A stretch of DNA of 64,000 nucleotides from Rhynchonema sp. JSB1_4 (taxonomy: Eukaryota > Nematoda > Chromadorea > Monhysterida > Xyalidae), in contig JASAMV010003005.1 of the NCBI GenBank assembly GCA_030248065.1, forward strand, positions 1 through 64,000, written 5' to 3'. Below the pieces are notes generated by a model. That model was not told the origin of the DNA, searched no databases, and was given only the letters and a program-made list of their open reading frames with translations. This document shows positions 23,601 to 35,200 of this stretch, one piece after another (position 1 is the first letter of the stretch; the number at the start of each line of letters is the position of its first letter). Both the position numbers and the translations under genes were made by a program.

Positions 23601-24702
23601 GTTGTTCACAATGCACATGGGAGCAACTTTTACGCTGGTCGAACGAACACAAACAACGAAATCGAAAGATATGATAAAACCAAAAACTTACAAATTGTAA
23701 GTTTTTACAATTGTACGGAATAGAAAGTGCCCCCAGGTAGTTAAGTTATAGTTACAGTTAGCCAAGTTATAGTTAATGTTCTTTGCCCGTTTTACCGCAC
23801 AGTTTACGTTTTACATACTTTGTGTGGGGGCGCGGGGGTGGCGCGGGGGGGCGTAGGGTGACGCGAGGTGTCATTTGGGCCAATAGCTCATAATCCAAAT
23901 AAATGCCAACCTGCAGCGATTTGTCATGTCGGAACGCCTTATCACACTGCAAACAACGGAACGGCAACTCGGTTTTGTGAATGGCCGAGTGACTTTTCAA
24001 ATGATATCGGCGTTTGAATGTTCGGCCGCACAATTTGCACGTGAAGTGGTTTGAAACATCACCGTGTTGTTCACGAACATGAGTCCAGAGATTTCCGTTG
24101 TACACGGTGCTGCAAGTGGTGGAGATCGTGAGCGGAAAGATGTATAGCGGATTCGTGAGTAAAACGGATCAAAAATATCAAAGTTGCTACGCAATCGCCG
24201 GTTCTTCGGTGGTCATTACGCTATTTTTGTTGTTTTCCGTCCCACAATTGCCTGAAAGTGTGGTTCTTTTCTAATTCCCGCACATGTGCAGCATACATAC
24301 GTGTTACTTTATCATGTTCTACGGTATATTGCCAAATTCTTCAAACGTGTCGAAACTCTAAGGGGAACGAGTTCTTCCCAAAAATTAAATGGCATAATTA
24401 AAAGGCAAAAGGTACATTCAACCCCAAAGACAACAACACACAATTAATACCAACCAAACCGTACCTGAAGTCACAGTGCTCACACTTCAACGGTGCTTTA
24501 CGATCATGCACCTTCGCTTGATGTTGTCGATAAGTGGTCTGTGATTTGAACACAACTCCACATGTTGCGCATGTGAGTGGCGGTTGACTGGGATGCACCC
24601 CGTGCAGGTGTTTCTCGAGTTCGCTTTTGGTCTTGTAAACGACACCGCACTTTGCGCAGACATGACGATTATCTGGTTGACACATGTCGGAGGCAAAAAA
24701 AT
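20651..24702 (-). CDS. Twelve-finger C2H2 zinc-finger protein
   Basis: Five exons join in frame: 24702(or Met at 24685)-24465, 24109-23911, 22475-22255, 21811-21611, 20891-20651 (stop TAG). Each intron cuts within a finger and the joins restore complete C-x2-C...H-x3-5-H units. Examples are KCEHCDF|STVYNGNLWTHVREQH, DKSLQ|VHVLAAH, KTY|KCIDCC and AAFK|WSSNLRRH. This gives 12 fingers with few canonical TGEKP linkers. It is probably a nuclear DNA-binding regulator. The start is uncertain: MCQPDNRHVC begins just before finger 1, and an acceptor at 24702 would allow an upstream exon. The introns hold a C-rich inverted repeat, F4 copy 1 and a hAT-like element. Confidence 0.85.
21039..21432. mobile_element. 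Non-autonomous hAT-like element with perfect 8-bp target duplication
   Basis: The ends CAGCGGCGGATCCAG and CTGGATCCGCCATTG are inverted repeats. The 8 bp TGATGCAC occur on both sides (21031-21038 and 21433-21440), as expected for hAT insertion. The interior has GCGTGAAGCGCGCG words shared with the elements at 6 and 38 kb and no transposase. It is in the last intron of the zinc-finger gene. Confidence 0.8.
21956..22145. mobile_element. Foldback element family F4, copy 1 (inverse orientation)
   Basis: Ends are GGCAAACTACACCAACA and GTACATAGTTTGCC. It contains the word GATGATTTTCTCTTTCGAAT and a mutated loop motif (CAAACATTC). It is in the intron between zinc-finger exons 22255-22475 and 21611-21811. 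Copies lie at 26131-26316 and 29021-29205. Confidence 0.8.
22759..23881. repeat. C/G-rich inverted repeat around tandem ~100-bp repeats
   Basis: The left arm (22759-22915: AAATGACACCTCG, runs of C with CGCGCCCC, then AAAACGTAAACTGTGCGG) is inverted in the right arm (23782-23881). Between them 23151-23492 is a tandem array of about 3.5 units of roughly 100 bp (ACATTTATGAACTTTT...AGTTAAGTTACAGTTAGC), resuming at 23732-23785. The whole lies in an intron of the zinc-finger gene. Confidence 0.75.
23493..23734. mobile_element. Foldback insertion splitting the tandem array
   Basis: The ends GGGGGCACTTTCTATT and AATAGAAAGTGCCCCC are inverted. The element interrupts a tandem unit exactly at ATTCAGACCAG / CAGGTAGTT, so CAG may be a 3-bp target duplication. 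Its core (AAAAGTTGTTC...AACTTTTACGCTGGTCGAA) is shared with 28603-28837. Confidence 0.75.
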
Positions 24703-24892
24703 CTGGAGAAGCAAAAAACGTTGTGTGCTGTGAATGCAGAGTGTGAACAGCAAGAAAGACGAGATACTAAGATTGAAATGAAACCAACATAAACATTATT
24801 CGTCGATCGAAAGAGAAACGTAAATGATGAATTTCTCACGCGTGAAATCATTATTGTTGCTGTCTTGCGTGTGCGTGCTTTGGCAGCAATTC

Positions 24893-24957
24893 TCATGTCA
24901 GTCTCTTTTGTCAGTCTCTCGGATTTCTAACAATACAGCATAAAAAAGAGACTGACA
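24893..24957. repeat. Short inverted repeat CATGTCAGTCTCTTTT, copy 1
   Basis: CATGTCAGTCTCTTTTGTCAG is followed by AAAAAAGAGACTGACATCG. The same inverted pair encloses 26534-26616, so this is a small dispersed family. It lies just upstream of the zinc-finger gene. Confidence 0.6.
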
Positions 24958-25020
24958 TCGACAGAAGGACTATCCTATCTTCAACACTGCATAGTGTTTT
25001 GTTCTCTGAATGTTTTTTTT

Positions 25021-25370
25021 TACCAGGCGACTTACCCTAACCCAACAGCCCTCGTCAGGGCTACCCAGAATGGCTGGCAATAAGACCACAACAAATTTTT
25101 CGCAAAAACCCAGATTTCGCTTTTTCTTTAATAAAAAAAAGTTACCCAAAATGGGCCGAAATGACGAAAAATGGCCTTTTTCGAGGTAAAAAATTGGCAC
25201 TTTTTTTCTGTGGACGGGTCAATTTTTCCAAAATCGCGCCTGCGGCGCCTCGTATTGTCCCCAAATCCGTACATGGATGCGCGGGGCTGGTCTCTTATTG
25301 CGATGCGGCACCTGTAATCTACCACTGCATTCTATTACACATATATATTGTATATATATGCAGGTCTGGT
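25021..25370. repeat. Dispersed repeat related to 11.2 kb and 13.8 kb
   Basis: 25021-25109 matches 11229-11311. 25250-25345 (TTGTCCCCAAA..GCGCGGGGCTGG..GATGCGGCACCT) matches 13828-13915, which suggests the two stretches are parts of one larger repeat family. No coding potential is seen. Confidence 0.5.
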
Positions 25371-25747
25371 GCAATATCGGAGTCTACAATGTCGATCTGA
25401 CACGCAAGATTTGGGCTGTAAGCGATATTTTGGTGGTCGTATATCACTCATACGGCATCAGGTGCATCAAAATGCGTTGTACGGCGAACTACAATACATT
25501 GGAGCAACATCATTAGTCAACATAAACCTCAGACTGGTCGGAGACCGTAAAATCTGCACAATATTACCGGGTGTCACCACACAAGTTCGATCTCAGGCGA
25601 AAATATTTCAATTTTTGAAAAATATGCTGTATCGATTTCATTTGTCGTGAAACGTCCTTTGCAACACTTTTTCTAATAAAAAAATTTTTCGTGAAAAAAA
25701 ATTTTTTAAAAAAAAAGCTAGTTAATTAACAATTTTTTTTCAACCCT

Positions 25748-25901
25748 GGCTTGTGTGGTGACCGAAACATTCGAAACGCACGGCAAGCCAGCTGCGTGGC
25801 TTGTTGATTGTGTGTTGAGTTTGTTGCCTGCCTCGACTTCGAACGGGAGTTTCCCTGCGTCTGTAAAAATGCATGAGGCAGCGAAATTTGAAATTTACGA
25901 T
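25748..25901. mobile_element. Foldback family F2, single-arm remnant
   Basis: This matches only the right half of the F2 copies, from the loop (here CGAAACATTCG, with the motif mutated) through GACTTCGAACGGGAGTTTCC to TGCATGAGGCAGCGAAATTT. It sits directly after an A/T-rich palindromic stretch that may have replaced the left arm. Confidence 0.7.
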
Positions 25902-26130
25902 ACGGTACCATCCAAATTCGTTTCCTATTGCCTAAGCCTAAGCCTAAAAATAAGTGGGATATTATCAAAACAGTGAGGGAGGCGGCAGAATTTTTTGCGT
26001 CAAAACAGTACCAAATCGGTTTCAAATTCATTTCCGACTGCCTAAAAATATGTGGGTTGTTGAACATGTGATGAGAGGCGAGAATAAATAGTGGTGCAAA
26101 ACCGCCTCATTTGTAATTGCATAACGTATA

Positions 26131-26316
26131 GGCAAACTACACCAACACGAGCCCGATTTCGAAGCTGGTGTGTATTCAAAACGAATAGAAAGAGAAAATC
26201 ATCATGCTCCATTTTCTTATTCTTCAACGTGTAACATTTCCCAAATCAGCAGCCGCGTATGAATGTTTCACTATTCTGCCAGCTGCGAAATCGGGCTCGT
26301 GTTGGCGTAGTTTGCC
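26131..26316. mobile_element. Foldback element family F4, copy 2
   Basis: It has the same ends and an internal GAGCCCGATTTCGAAGCTGG inverted against CCAGCTGCGAAATCGGGCTC. AATGTTTCA is present at 26262-26270. It is about 97% alike to the copy at 29021-29205 by eye. Confidence 0.85.
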
Positions 26317-26533
26317 TTTTATTTGACAAAACTGCACTGCACATCACAAAGCGCATAGCTGAAACATTCCCAGTATGTATTTTCCATTTTTAGCACACTA
26401 TTGCGTGCAATGATAGAATCAGCCACAAAAATATCTGAAAATAATCGGAACAAACTTTTACAGTAAAATGTTGGCATTCTACAAGCAGTTGTCTTTCATG
26501 TTGAAGATAGGATCGTGCTCCTGTCTGTCTGTT

Positions 26534-26616
26534 CATGTCAGTCTCTTTTTGCCTGCGCTGTTGTGTTGAAATTCCTAACTACTGCGGAGAACAGACTGAC
26601 AAAAGAGACTGACATG
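26534..26616. repeat. Short inverted repeat CATGTCAGTCTCTTTT, copy 2
   Basis: CATGTCAGTCTCTTTTTG and GACAAAAGAGACTGACATG enclose a ~45-bp loop. See the copy at 24893-24957. Confidence 0.6.
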
Positions 26617-28602
26617 AAAATTACTGCCCTTTGCTGGCAAGGATGTCCAGCTGTGCTTTTTATTGTCACTTGTTCTTTGTGAGCCCAAAGTCTCAATTTT
26701 TCTCATCAAACGGTGATTGCCATAAATCAAGGCAATCATAAAATGAAAGTGCAATAATCGCACTTGGTGGCCGCGCCATCATCAAGAATAGATTGTTTGC
26801 TTCAGATAATGTTTTTCGATTATGCTCAGCTTTGGTACAATTACCGTTTGTCTTCAACGACGAAAGCTCTGAAAATATACGTACCTCAATTTTGTCCTCG
26901 ATTTGCGCACAGGCAGCGAGTAACCTGAGGTGCAGGTGCAAACATTTTCGTGGATTGACGTCAACCACAAACCAGTTTTGACTCATTTTCAGTTTCTGGG
27001 TGAGCGCTTGTGCGTCACGCCTGTGGTGCAAAGTGATGTGTGTGTGTGTTTGAATTGCAGTTTAGATCAAGCATACAAAGCTCATCGTTTTTGTGTGTAT
27101 GCGGGTACTGTAGCTGTTTTATATATTTAATAATCAAAATTCTATTGTTCACGCATCAATCCGTTTGTCTTGAATTCTTGCGCAATAAAGATGAAATCAG
27201 CGATATCATAATTCCAAAAGTTTTCACAGCTTTTTTGTGACCATGACGTCAGTTTGCGACCTCACCTGGTCAGTGCACAACACATTATTGTGACAAATGA
27301 TCAATTTATATACATAATTTTGTGCGCATGCCAAATTTTTCGCACAATTACGTACGTGTTTTTGATGATCAGACGTGCGCAAACTACCAACCAACGAAAC
27401 GAGAAAGACAACCCCGGAGAAAAGTAGGAAACCCGCCCAAAAGCACGCTCTGAGATGACGCACGTGCAGATTTCGATGTGTAATTTCCACAAACATTGTA
27501 CAGCGTACGCTTACGCACATATATACCGGTACACCTTGTACGTACCTAACCGTAGAATGGTCCAGTTTTGATACATGTACACTCATTTGCACGTTTGACG
27601 CGTCAGGTTCTTGGGTGCACAAGGGCTGGCTCATGTTACTCACCCATTGGCAGCACCAGGAATTTTGTACTCACGAATTCCCCACGTGGATTGTTGCCGT
27701 ACAGTCAGAAAGCACGCAAAGCATTGCCAGTCTGCAATGTGACCAAGTTTTTCTGTCCATACTGGCGTTTAACGTTGGTTGCACGTTCATGTGTAACCAA
27801 ATCGACGTGTTACATGATCCCGATAAACGATTTACTTTTGATATCTATGAAGTTATCAAGCAGCTTGTGACCAATGTATAGGTACATACATATTATTCAC
27901 GTATATAATACATACAGTACCGAAGCGCAGTACATAAGTTTTTACAACCAGATTCTTATCAAAGTGAACTTTATCAAATGGGACATTATCAACGCTTTGA
28001 TATCGCCCAACTTACGCAGACTTGGAATGCACGATTCATTGTTCTGCAAAACTTTGGTGAAATAGACTCGCCGGATCTTATCAGATCAGAGACTGGTACC
28101 TACGATATGTGCCTATTACGACTTGTTTCCAAAGCTTGCACGTAATGACGTCAAACGCCGTTTGTGCCCTTTAAATCTGCAGGTTTCTGTTTGCTCTGAT
28201 GTTTCTATTGGACTTGCGCAGATGATACTCAGATAATTATTTTTTGGATCGCCCTAAATTTAGGAACTTCATCAATTCATGACGTTGATGAACTAACCCA
28301 CCTACAATTACCACATCGTGCAAGGGTTATTTCATTCATCGTATTACGTCATCAGATCCGCCCGCATCGTGTTGATAAGAATCAAAGCTCTTTTTCTAAT
28401 TTCTAATAATAAATGGCATTTTCAAGCATGTTGATGTCCTTATTTCGCAATGTCAGCTCACATGAATTGCGAGGTACCAGAATGCTTCATCTGTCGTTCA
28501 CGCACAGATTCTGTGCCTAAATTGATGCTTCAGAACGCACGACGATACCAGCACTGAAGCCCTGCCAGTGAAGTACAGCTGAAGCTATAGCAGACTAAAG
28601 CT

Positions 28603-28837
28603 GGAGTTATACTTGTCCATTTTGAGCTTGTAGACAATGAGGACAAATTTTTGTTTGAACAATATTTTGTGATAGAGTTGAGGCACTAATTTCGACCATC
28701 ATAAAAGTTGTTCATTTGGTGCAAGGGAACAACTTTTACGCTGGTCGAAATTAGTGCTCCAACTCTATCACAAAATATAATAATAGCAAAAATTTGTCCT
28801 CATTGTCTACAAGCCCAAAATGGACAAGTATAACTCC
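28603..28837. mobile_element. Foldback element sharing the ACTTTTACGCTGG core
   Basis: Outer arms are GGAGTTATACTTGTCCATTTTG and complement, with further inverted parts (GAGGACAAATTT, ACTCTATCACAAAAT). The centre is AAAAGTTGTTC...GAACAACTTTTACGCTGGTCG, as in the 23.5 kb element although the outer arms differ. Confidence 0.8.
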
Positions 28838-28857
28838 ACCTTAATACTTGCGTACCA

Positions 28858-28998
28858 TATAGAGCCCCGAGGATTTCACTCGGAAACATTTTCGAGCGGA
28901 ACAATCGTGGCCTCGTGGACTCTGTTTGGGAGGAATGTTGAAACAAAAAAAGACTGAATTCCTCCTGTTCTCTGGTAGTGCTCTCGGGGCTCTATGTG
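28858..28998. repeat. Short inverted repeat ATAGAGCCCCGAG
   Basis: ATAGAGCCCCGAG at 28858 and CTCGGGGCTCTAT at 28998 enclose about 115 bp with weaker internal inverse similarity. The loop holds GGAAACATT and AATGTTGAAAC, variants of the window-wide word. Confidence 0.55.
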
Positions 28999-29020
28999 AA
29001 AAAGACGGTAAATGGGTAAA

Positions 29021-29205
29021 GGCAAACTACACCAACACGAGCCCGATTTCGAAGATGGTGTGTATTCAAAACGAATAGAAAGAGAAAATCATCATGCTCC
29101 ACTTTGTATTCTTCAACGTGTAACATTTCCCAAATCAGCAGCCACGTATGAATGTTTCACTATTCTGCCAGCTGCGAAATCGGGCTCGTGTTGGCGTAGT
29201 TTGCC
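29021..29205. mobile_element. Foldback element family F4, copy 3
   Basis: It is close to the 26131-26316 copy, with AATGTTTCA at 29151-29159. It begins just after the small inverted repeat at 28858-28998. Confidence 0.85.
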
Positions 29206-32200
29206 TGTACAAGCTTTAGGTATCATGAAGGTGGGCTGGTGATATCACCACACATTACGTAAACCTGACTCAAGTGATGACTTTACGTTACACCTCCTCT
29301 TGTATCCCCACACATGTGGGCTCGATGTTTGTTTGTGTATTTGCGTACAACCAAGCAACGATTATTCTCATTGTGCCATACTACGCAAAACAACCCCCCC
29401 CCCTTTAAGCTATATATTATGTAGTGACGTACACCGGGTGGGCTGGGGCGGCTCTTACAGAAAGCCCGGAAGCCTGGCATTGTTTGTTTTTGGTCTGATT
29501 GGCTTGAGTGAGCACCGAAGTAAATATTTCACAGCATTTCGTAATGCCCGTTGCTCGTAATGGTCTCACAGCTTACCCATCTTATGCATCTAGTAGTTTG
29601 CTTAGTTTGTTTTTCTAATGGTTTCTGGCTGATAGAAGCCGTGGTCCAAATGGGGCCAACAGTATACCAAATTTCGTACTGTACCCAATCGGGCGCAATG
29701 CTTGCAGTTTTGTCCCTTACGTCATGTCACACCCAGACATGCACCAGCAGCCCAGAACCAGCCCAGCTCCACTTACACCCGGCTGGTTTGCACGTATCCC
29801 GGACTGTAAACAAAGAACGCACCCCATTAGTAACGGATACCGACCCATATACTACACCACTCTAGGCTGTTTCGGTTGACGAAGCTTGTTTGCCGCGCTG
29901 TTCGCGTTGCATAAAGTGTTGTGCCGCCTTTTTTACGCCCCTTGTACTGTCACTCAACACATCAGCTGCTTTGTGTAAGGTGAACCACATTGACACGCAA
30001 CTGCCCGGGTCACATGTTGCGCACGTGCATCATTATCAAAATGCGCTTCGTGCTCTATAAGTGTGGCTCATTAAAGCGGATTGAATAGGATTTTCATCAT
30101 ATTTTGAAAGTACGAAGTGATCTTACTGCCAAAGCCGCTCATTTCCAACTCCCGCGCATTGCCATTATTTATGGCCGTTATTGCCCGTCCAGCAGGCTAA
30201 CTTCCTTGTGGGGTGGCTTTGGATTGTTTACCGACATGTACAGATGTAGCTCCAGTTAGACACAGTTAATTAGCCGTCTAAGCGCCTTGACCGAGAGGTA
30301 CAAGCCATAGGTACACATCCAGATGAGACCTGAAAAAGTTGGCCAAGTAAGTTCCTTGTGGATGTCTGTCATATCGCAACCGGAAACGAGCATGGTGTAA
30401 ATCTAATCACAGGCAGATGCGCAGGACATCTCAAGCTATGCGCTCCTTGACTCATTCGCAGGCGGATTGCTTGAGACATTAATGGGTCCCATCCCAACCC
30501 TGAGCGGTCATGGGGTCTGGTCACTTTGTTTGTGTAGTTGCATTGCGCAATAACGTTTCGAGATGTTTGGACGCCATTCCCACTTAATTTGATCAGCGGA
30601 ACACCAAAGCGTGCGTGATGACGTCAAACGCAAAGCGCATGTTTCCTGCTCAGCTGTGGCTATTTGTGCACTTACAGTAATACTTTCTGTGCAATTTGCA
30701 TTCAATTCAAGCGCTCAAGAAATTCAGGAGCGACGCCAATCTTTCATTTTCATGAGCCCATGTGCGGCTAAAAATATTGATGTCCGACAACAAAGAATAT
30801 ACGGGTCGGGTGGCGGTCGAGCGGCTTTGAATTTCTATTTTTGCCCGCAGCCTTGTGTTCGAGATGCAATTTGCGTCAGCGGAGGGAAACGCAGAAGTCG
30901 TAGGAAACGGTGTGTGACGTCAAACCGAGGCTAGAGCCCCGCCGGATTCAAATAGCATAGCGATCCTGCCAATGTTCTCAAATGTGTTTGTGTATGTACA
31001 GTATATGTATGTATGTTTGTATGTACCTATGCGTGTAATTACTGCTATGTTGGTTGTTATGCGTTATTGAACCGGCTTGTTGTGTCTTCAAATCCAAAAC
31101 TGTTTTGTGGAACAACAACGAACGAGTCAGAAGGAAACCTTTTCTGATGCTTTTCCACTTGGCTGTTCATTGTGTGTTGGCAGTATAGTTTAGCACTCAC
31201 CACCATGATGGCTCAGCATTAATTTTGCGTTTTTTAATATGGAATTCTGTTTTGTGATGACTGAAGGTGAAGAGATAGTGGTGTGTGCACTAATTAAGGA
31301 CCAAAACCAACGCCCACACTGACCAAAAGTAAAAGCTAACAGTTGTATCTTTGGTCCTCGATCCTCCTAATGAGCCAGACTTCTGCAGCGTGTAGGCGAT
31401 CGTACCCACCCAGACGGACCAATAATTATGCAAATCACTTACCTATACCTCACATTATTTGCACACAGCAACACCTACACAACTTGTAGGTCACGGTAAC
31501 TTTCAATCAGGGCTTGTGCTTGAAAGTGAAAAACGGGCGAGTTGCGATGTGCGTGAGAGGTATTCACGATCCAATCTGCCTCCCACCATCCCGTAAGTGC
31601 TACTAGGTATAGTTAATAAAACAAAAAATGTAACCCTGTTGTTACTGTCAGTCCTGGCTTCTGGCTTTGAAAAACACTGTTAACTATCCTCATCTCCTAC
31701 GAATAATCATTTGGAACCATTGACAGGCATACACTCTGTACTGAGGGCAGCCCTGCGGGCAGCCCTCCCCGCATTCGAATATTCTTGCAGTTGTTAACTT
31801 CTGTTAGAGAATAACAACCTACAGTAACTAACCAACAACAACAGTGTGGCTAAGTGGTGTAGTCTTTATTTGCGTCATCACGCATTCGGCTTGATGGCAC
31901 TAGACTTGTTCGTGTCACACCACTTGCGTCATATCTTTGTGTCTTGGGTAGGCTTTGCTGGCTTGATCAAACAGTTTGTCCAGTGTATTTCTTGGGGACC
32001 GGGGATTACAAGGTTTTGAAGCAAGCAGCTGGCTGCATTCCTATGTGCAACAGCACATCGTTTGCTTCCGAACGAATTCTGTTTGTAGCCGCGCTTGTTT
32101 TTGTGCCGAATTTTTTAAAACAGAAACCGGTTGTTCCTTCTGTCAGTTCGATCAGATGCGCTATGACGTAATAAGTGTGACTGGTGCGTCTGACCATACA

Positions 32201-35200
32201 CGCTCAGTCAACGGCACAAGTGCACCGCGAAATGCGCCGCGGGCCTGATTTGTCCCCGAAGGCGCTGTCATTCGCGCGCGCGTTTGCGAAACCGAAAAGA
32301 GCAGTTCGGTGGGTCGCGTACCCCGACTCAATCTGATTGAAATCGCGCCAAACAAAATAACTCGCCAACGATAATACATGACGTATGTAAACTTACTGGT
32401 TAACAAGCCTCCGGGGGCGCCCAAAGATTGGGTGTAACAACAAGTGGTTCTGTATTTTTGTGCTCCACGCGGGCTTCCACAAAGTTTTCGTGTCGAATTG
32501 GGTGTCCACAAGTTCTGGTTCATAGTGCTGGTGATATTGGTGAAGCTTCCGTGTGGGCATTGGTCCTAAATCTGTTTGCACCCGGTCGGACCACCCGCAA
32601 ACCCATCGCGTCGTCGCGGTGTCTGTTTTGCGTCACAAAAACGGAACAAACAAGCCCATTTTACCATAACACCGGACAAGCGCGCGCTGCCGCTGCGCTG
32701 CTCCTGTGCTGGTATGCGTCTCTAAGCCTCTGCGTGTGACGTCAGAGCAAAGAAATCGTGGTTGGAAAAAAGCACGCGCCTTCCTCTAATAACAGCAGTT
32801 TGTGTGTCCTTGTTTGCTTATTCGCCGATTTATTATTGAATGTCTGTCTGTATAACGAATTGCGGTGCCAAACTTTGGTCTAAGCTCTGCAGGGTAAGAC
32901 CCGGGGTACGTTTGCGTTGTGTGTCATTTTCTCAGAATGCACACACACGCACATTTGCTCAGTCACGTTTCGAGGCCCCAAGCTCCTGTGCTGATCGTTG
33001 GGCGCATAGGTGCGACTCGGAGTTTGTGTGACGTGCGCTCGCGCTTCGTTGATGTGTACATATTCTATTGACCCCAGGGTTGGCATTGGCATTAGGGCCC
33101 CACTCTCTTACTGCTTGCTTTGACGTCAATGCCTTGTGCGCCCCCGATGCGCTGTGTGGTTAAGTGCGGTGGCTTTCGTCCGTGAGCACGTACATACATA
33201 TACAACGGAATGATTGTATAACTAATTTGAACAAAAACAAGTTTGATTTTGAGTTATTGGTCTTGCCGGTCTGTTGTCGCCAGTGTGTCCGGGCACTTAA
33301 ACTGAGCTGCCCCAAATCCACCTCATAAATTTTGTTTGTGTCTCGAGCTTGTGTCCAGCGTGCTGTTTTGCGTGTCTCAATGTGCTCTGACGTCATCACG
33401 TCCTAATCAGACCATCAGGCATGCGTACGTAGCGCAGCAGTCACCGCCGCTAATGAAGCCCATTTCTATTTGAGACCGTCTATAGTGCCGTGTGTGGTTT
33501 GTTTCTGCATGTGTGGTTAGCGAGTTGCTCCCTTACTTTTCTCGCTTTGTATGATCTTGTTGCAACAATATGTTTTACTTTGTGCACAAGGTCAATTTAT
33601 TTATCAAAAAAGGTAATCAACTTCGTGTTTACCGCCTGCACAGAGAGTGGGTATCATTTTAACAATTCCTAAATCTGCACGCAAACAAGCAAGTTTTCTC
33701 TGTGATTTGCGTGTTTTCACAGCGTCTCACGCAAGCGTTTATCATTGTGCTGCAACTTGTTGTCTGGGCACGTTGGTTGTAATTGAGCTCCAAACAGCCG
33801 CCTGCCGTGGATTACGCAAGTTTTCTTTTTTTAGCTTCACAGTTTCCCCTTCAGCCCTCTTGGGTGTCTATGATTGACGAATGATGCCCGCAGTCAGCAA
33901 GTCGGCCTCGGCTGTTCTGTCTCATAGAGGTCGGGCATGTCATTTCGTCGACCGCGGTCGGCCGTCAGTCCATAAGTCGACACAAGAATGCATTGATGAC
34001 GAGTCACATCAAATAATAAAGTTCGTTATATGTCTCCTTGGCACCAATGGCATGCAGTACCCGTATGTATGTAATGTTGGTTTTCAGCACACTGAGGGTG
34101 CTAGAAAGCTACACATATAGGTGCCCTGCGTATGTAAAGAACCTCGTTACAGACCAGGCATGCTCGAGTATACAGCACATTGCGGCTTCCTGGGAAAGTT
34201 ATAGGCCCTGTGTGACTCTTGTCCTGTACATGTACATACGTCATTGCGTGACACGCCGTGCGGTATGTTCCCGGATAGTAGCATAACCTGAACTATAACC
34301 AGTGGGCAGTCGTCATCGCTATAACAAGCGCACAGACATGTACATACATACATAGCACACATACTGCTGTTATGGGCTTGCTATGACGTCAACGTATGCC
34401 GTCGCGTGTTGTGCTGCCCCGTCGCCCGTTGGCTGTGATGACGTAAAAGTTTCGGAGGTTGTTCTGCTGCTGCCTGCGAACAACACAGTCCACTGCCCTC
34501 TTGTGTGCTGCTGGCTGTGTGTCGTGGTTAGTGGCCTCATTTTGGACAAATGCCGAGAGCATTGCTGGCGTGTTGCTAGGGCTCGTTGGTCCGTCGGTGT
34601 GGGACAGGATATATTTTTGTATCGATAATCGGATCATTTTTATTATCCGTGACAATTTGTGGCCGTCTATTTTTGCATAGTTCTCTCTCATTTCTAATCT
34701 TTTTTATTCTTCTCGTTTTTTTGTCCCATGTCATCATTGAGTCCATTTCGCCCAAGCGCGTTCCGTGGGTGGGTATCTACCCAGTTCTGGTCTGGCAGAA
34801 CTTTGGAATGTGTGTTACGAGCACACAATGCTACGTTGGTATTGGACATTTCGTGGTTCCACATCTAACTCAACGTGCTTCCAGTGTGTGCGCACGCCCA
34901 CGGAAATATCTGGATCAGGAAGTATAGGTAATCCATTGTTTGCTGCTACACAGCCAAAACTTTTCACCTTCACGCACACGCATGCCCAGTCATAAGCATT
35001 CCAGACGTATTTTTCATCCTCTCGTCTTGTCCTAAGCACGCGCATATTAATGGATCGGGTAGGAACCCCTCGGTGGTCATCATGCGCGCTAACTGCTGCT
35101 GCTGCTGCGTTGTCCGTTTTTTGTGCACCGGAAGGACGCAGAGCGCGCCTTTCACCCCAGATTTGGCTGCTCCTCCAGCCAGATGTGATGGGAACGAACG

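Noticed and set aside
22759..23881. CRISPR-like or satellite array
   Set aside because: Units are about 100 bp without spacers, few in number, and sit in a eukaryotic intron; it is a small local tandem repeat.
27568..27881. Possible small protein ending DPDKRFTFDIYEVIKQLVTNV-like on the plus strand
   Set aside because: No recognisable family, no clear upstream exons or signal; too weak to annotate as a gene.
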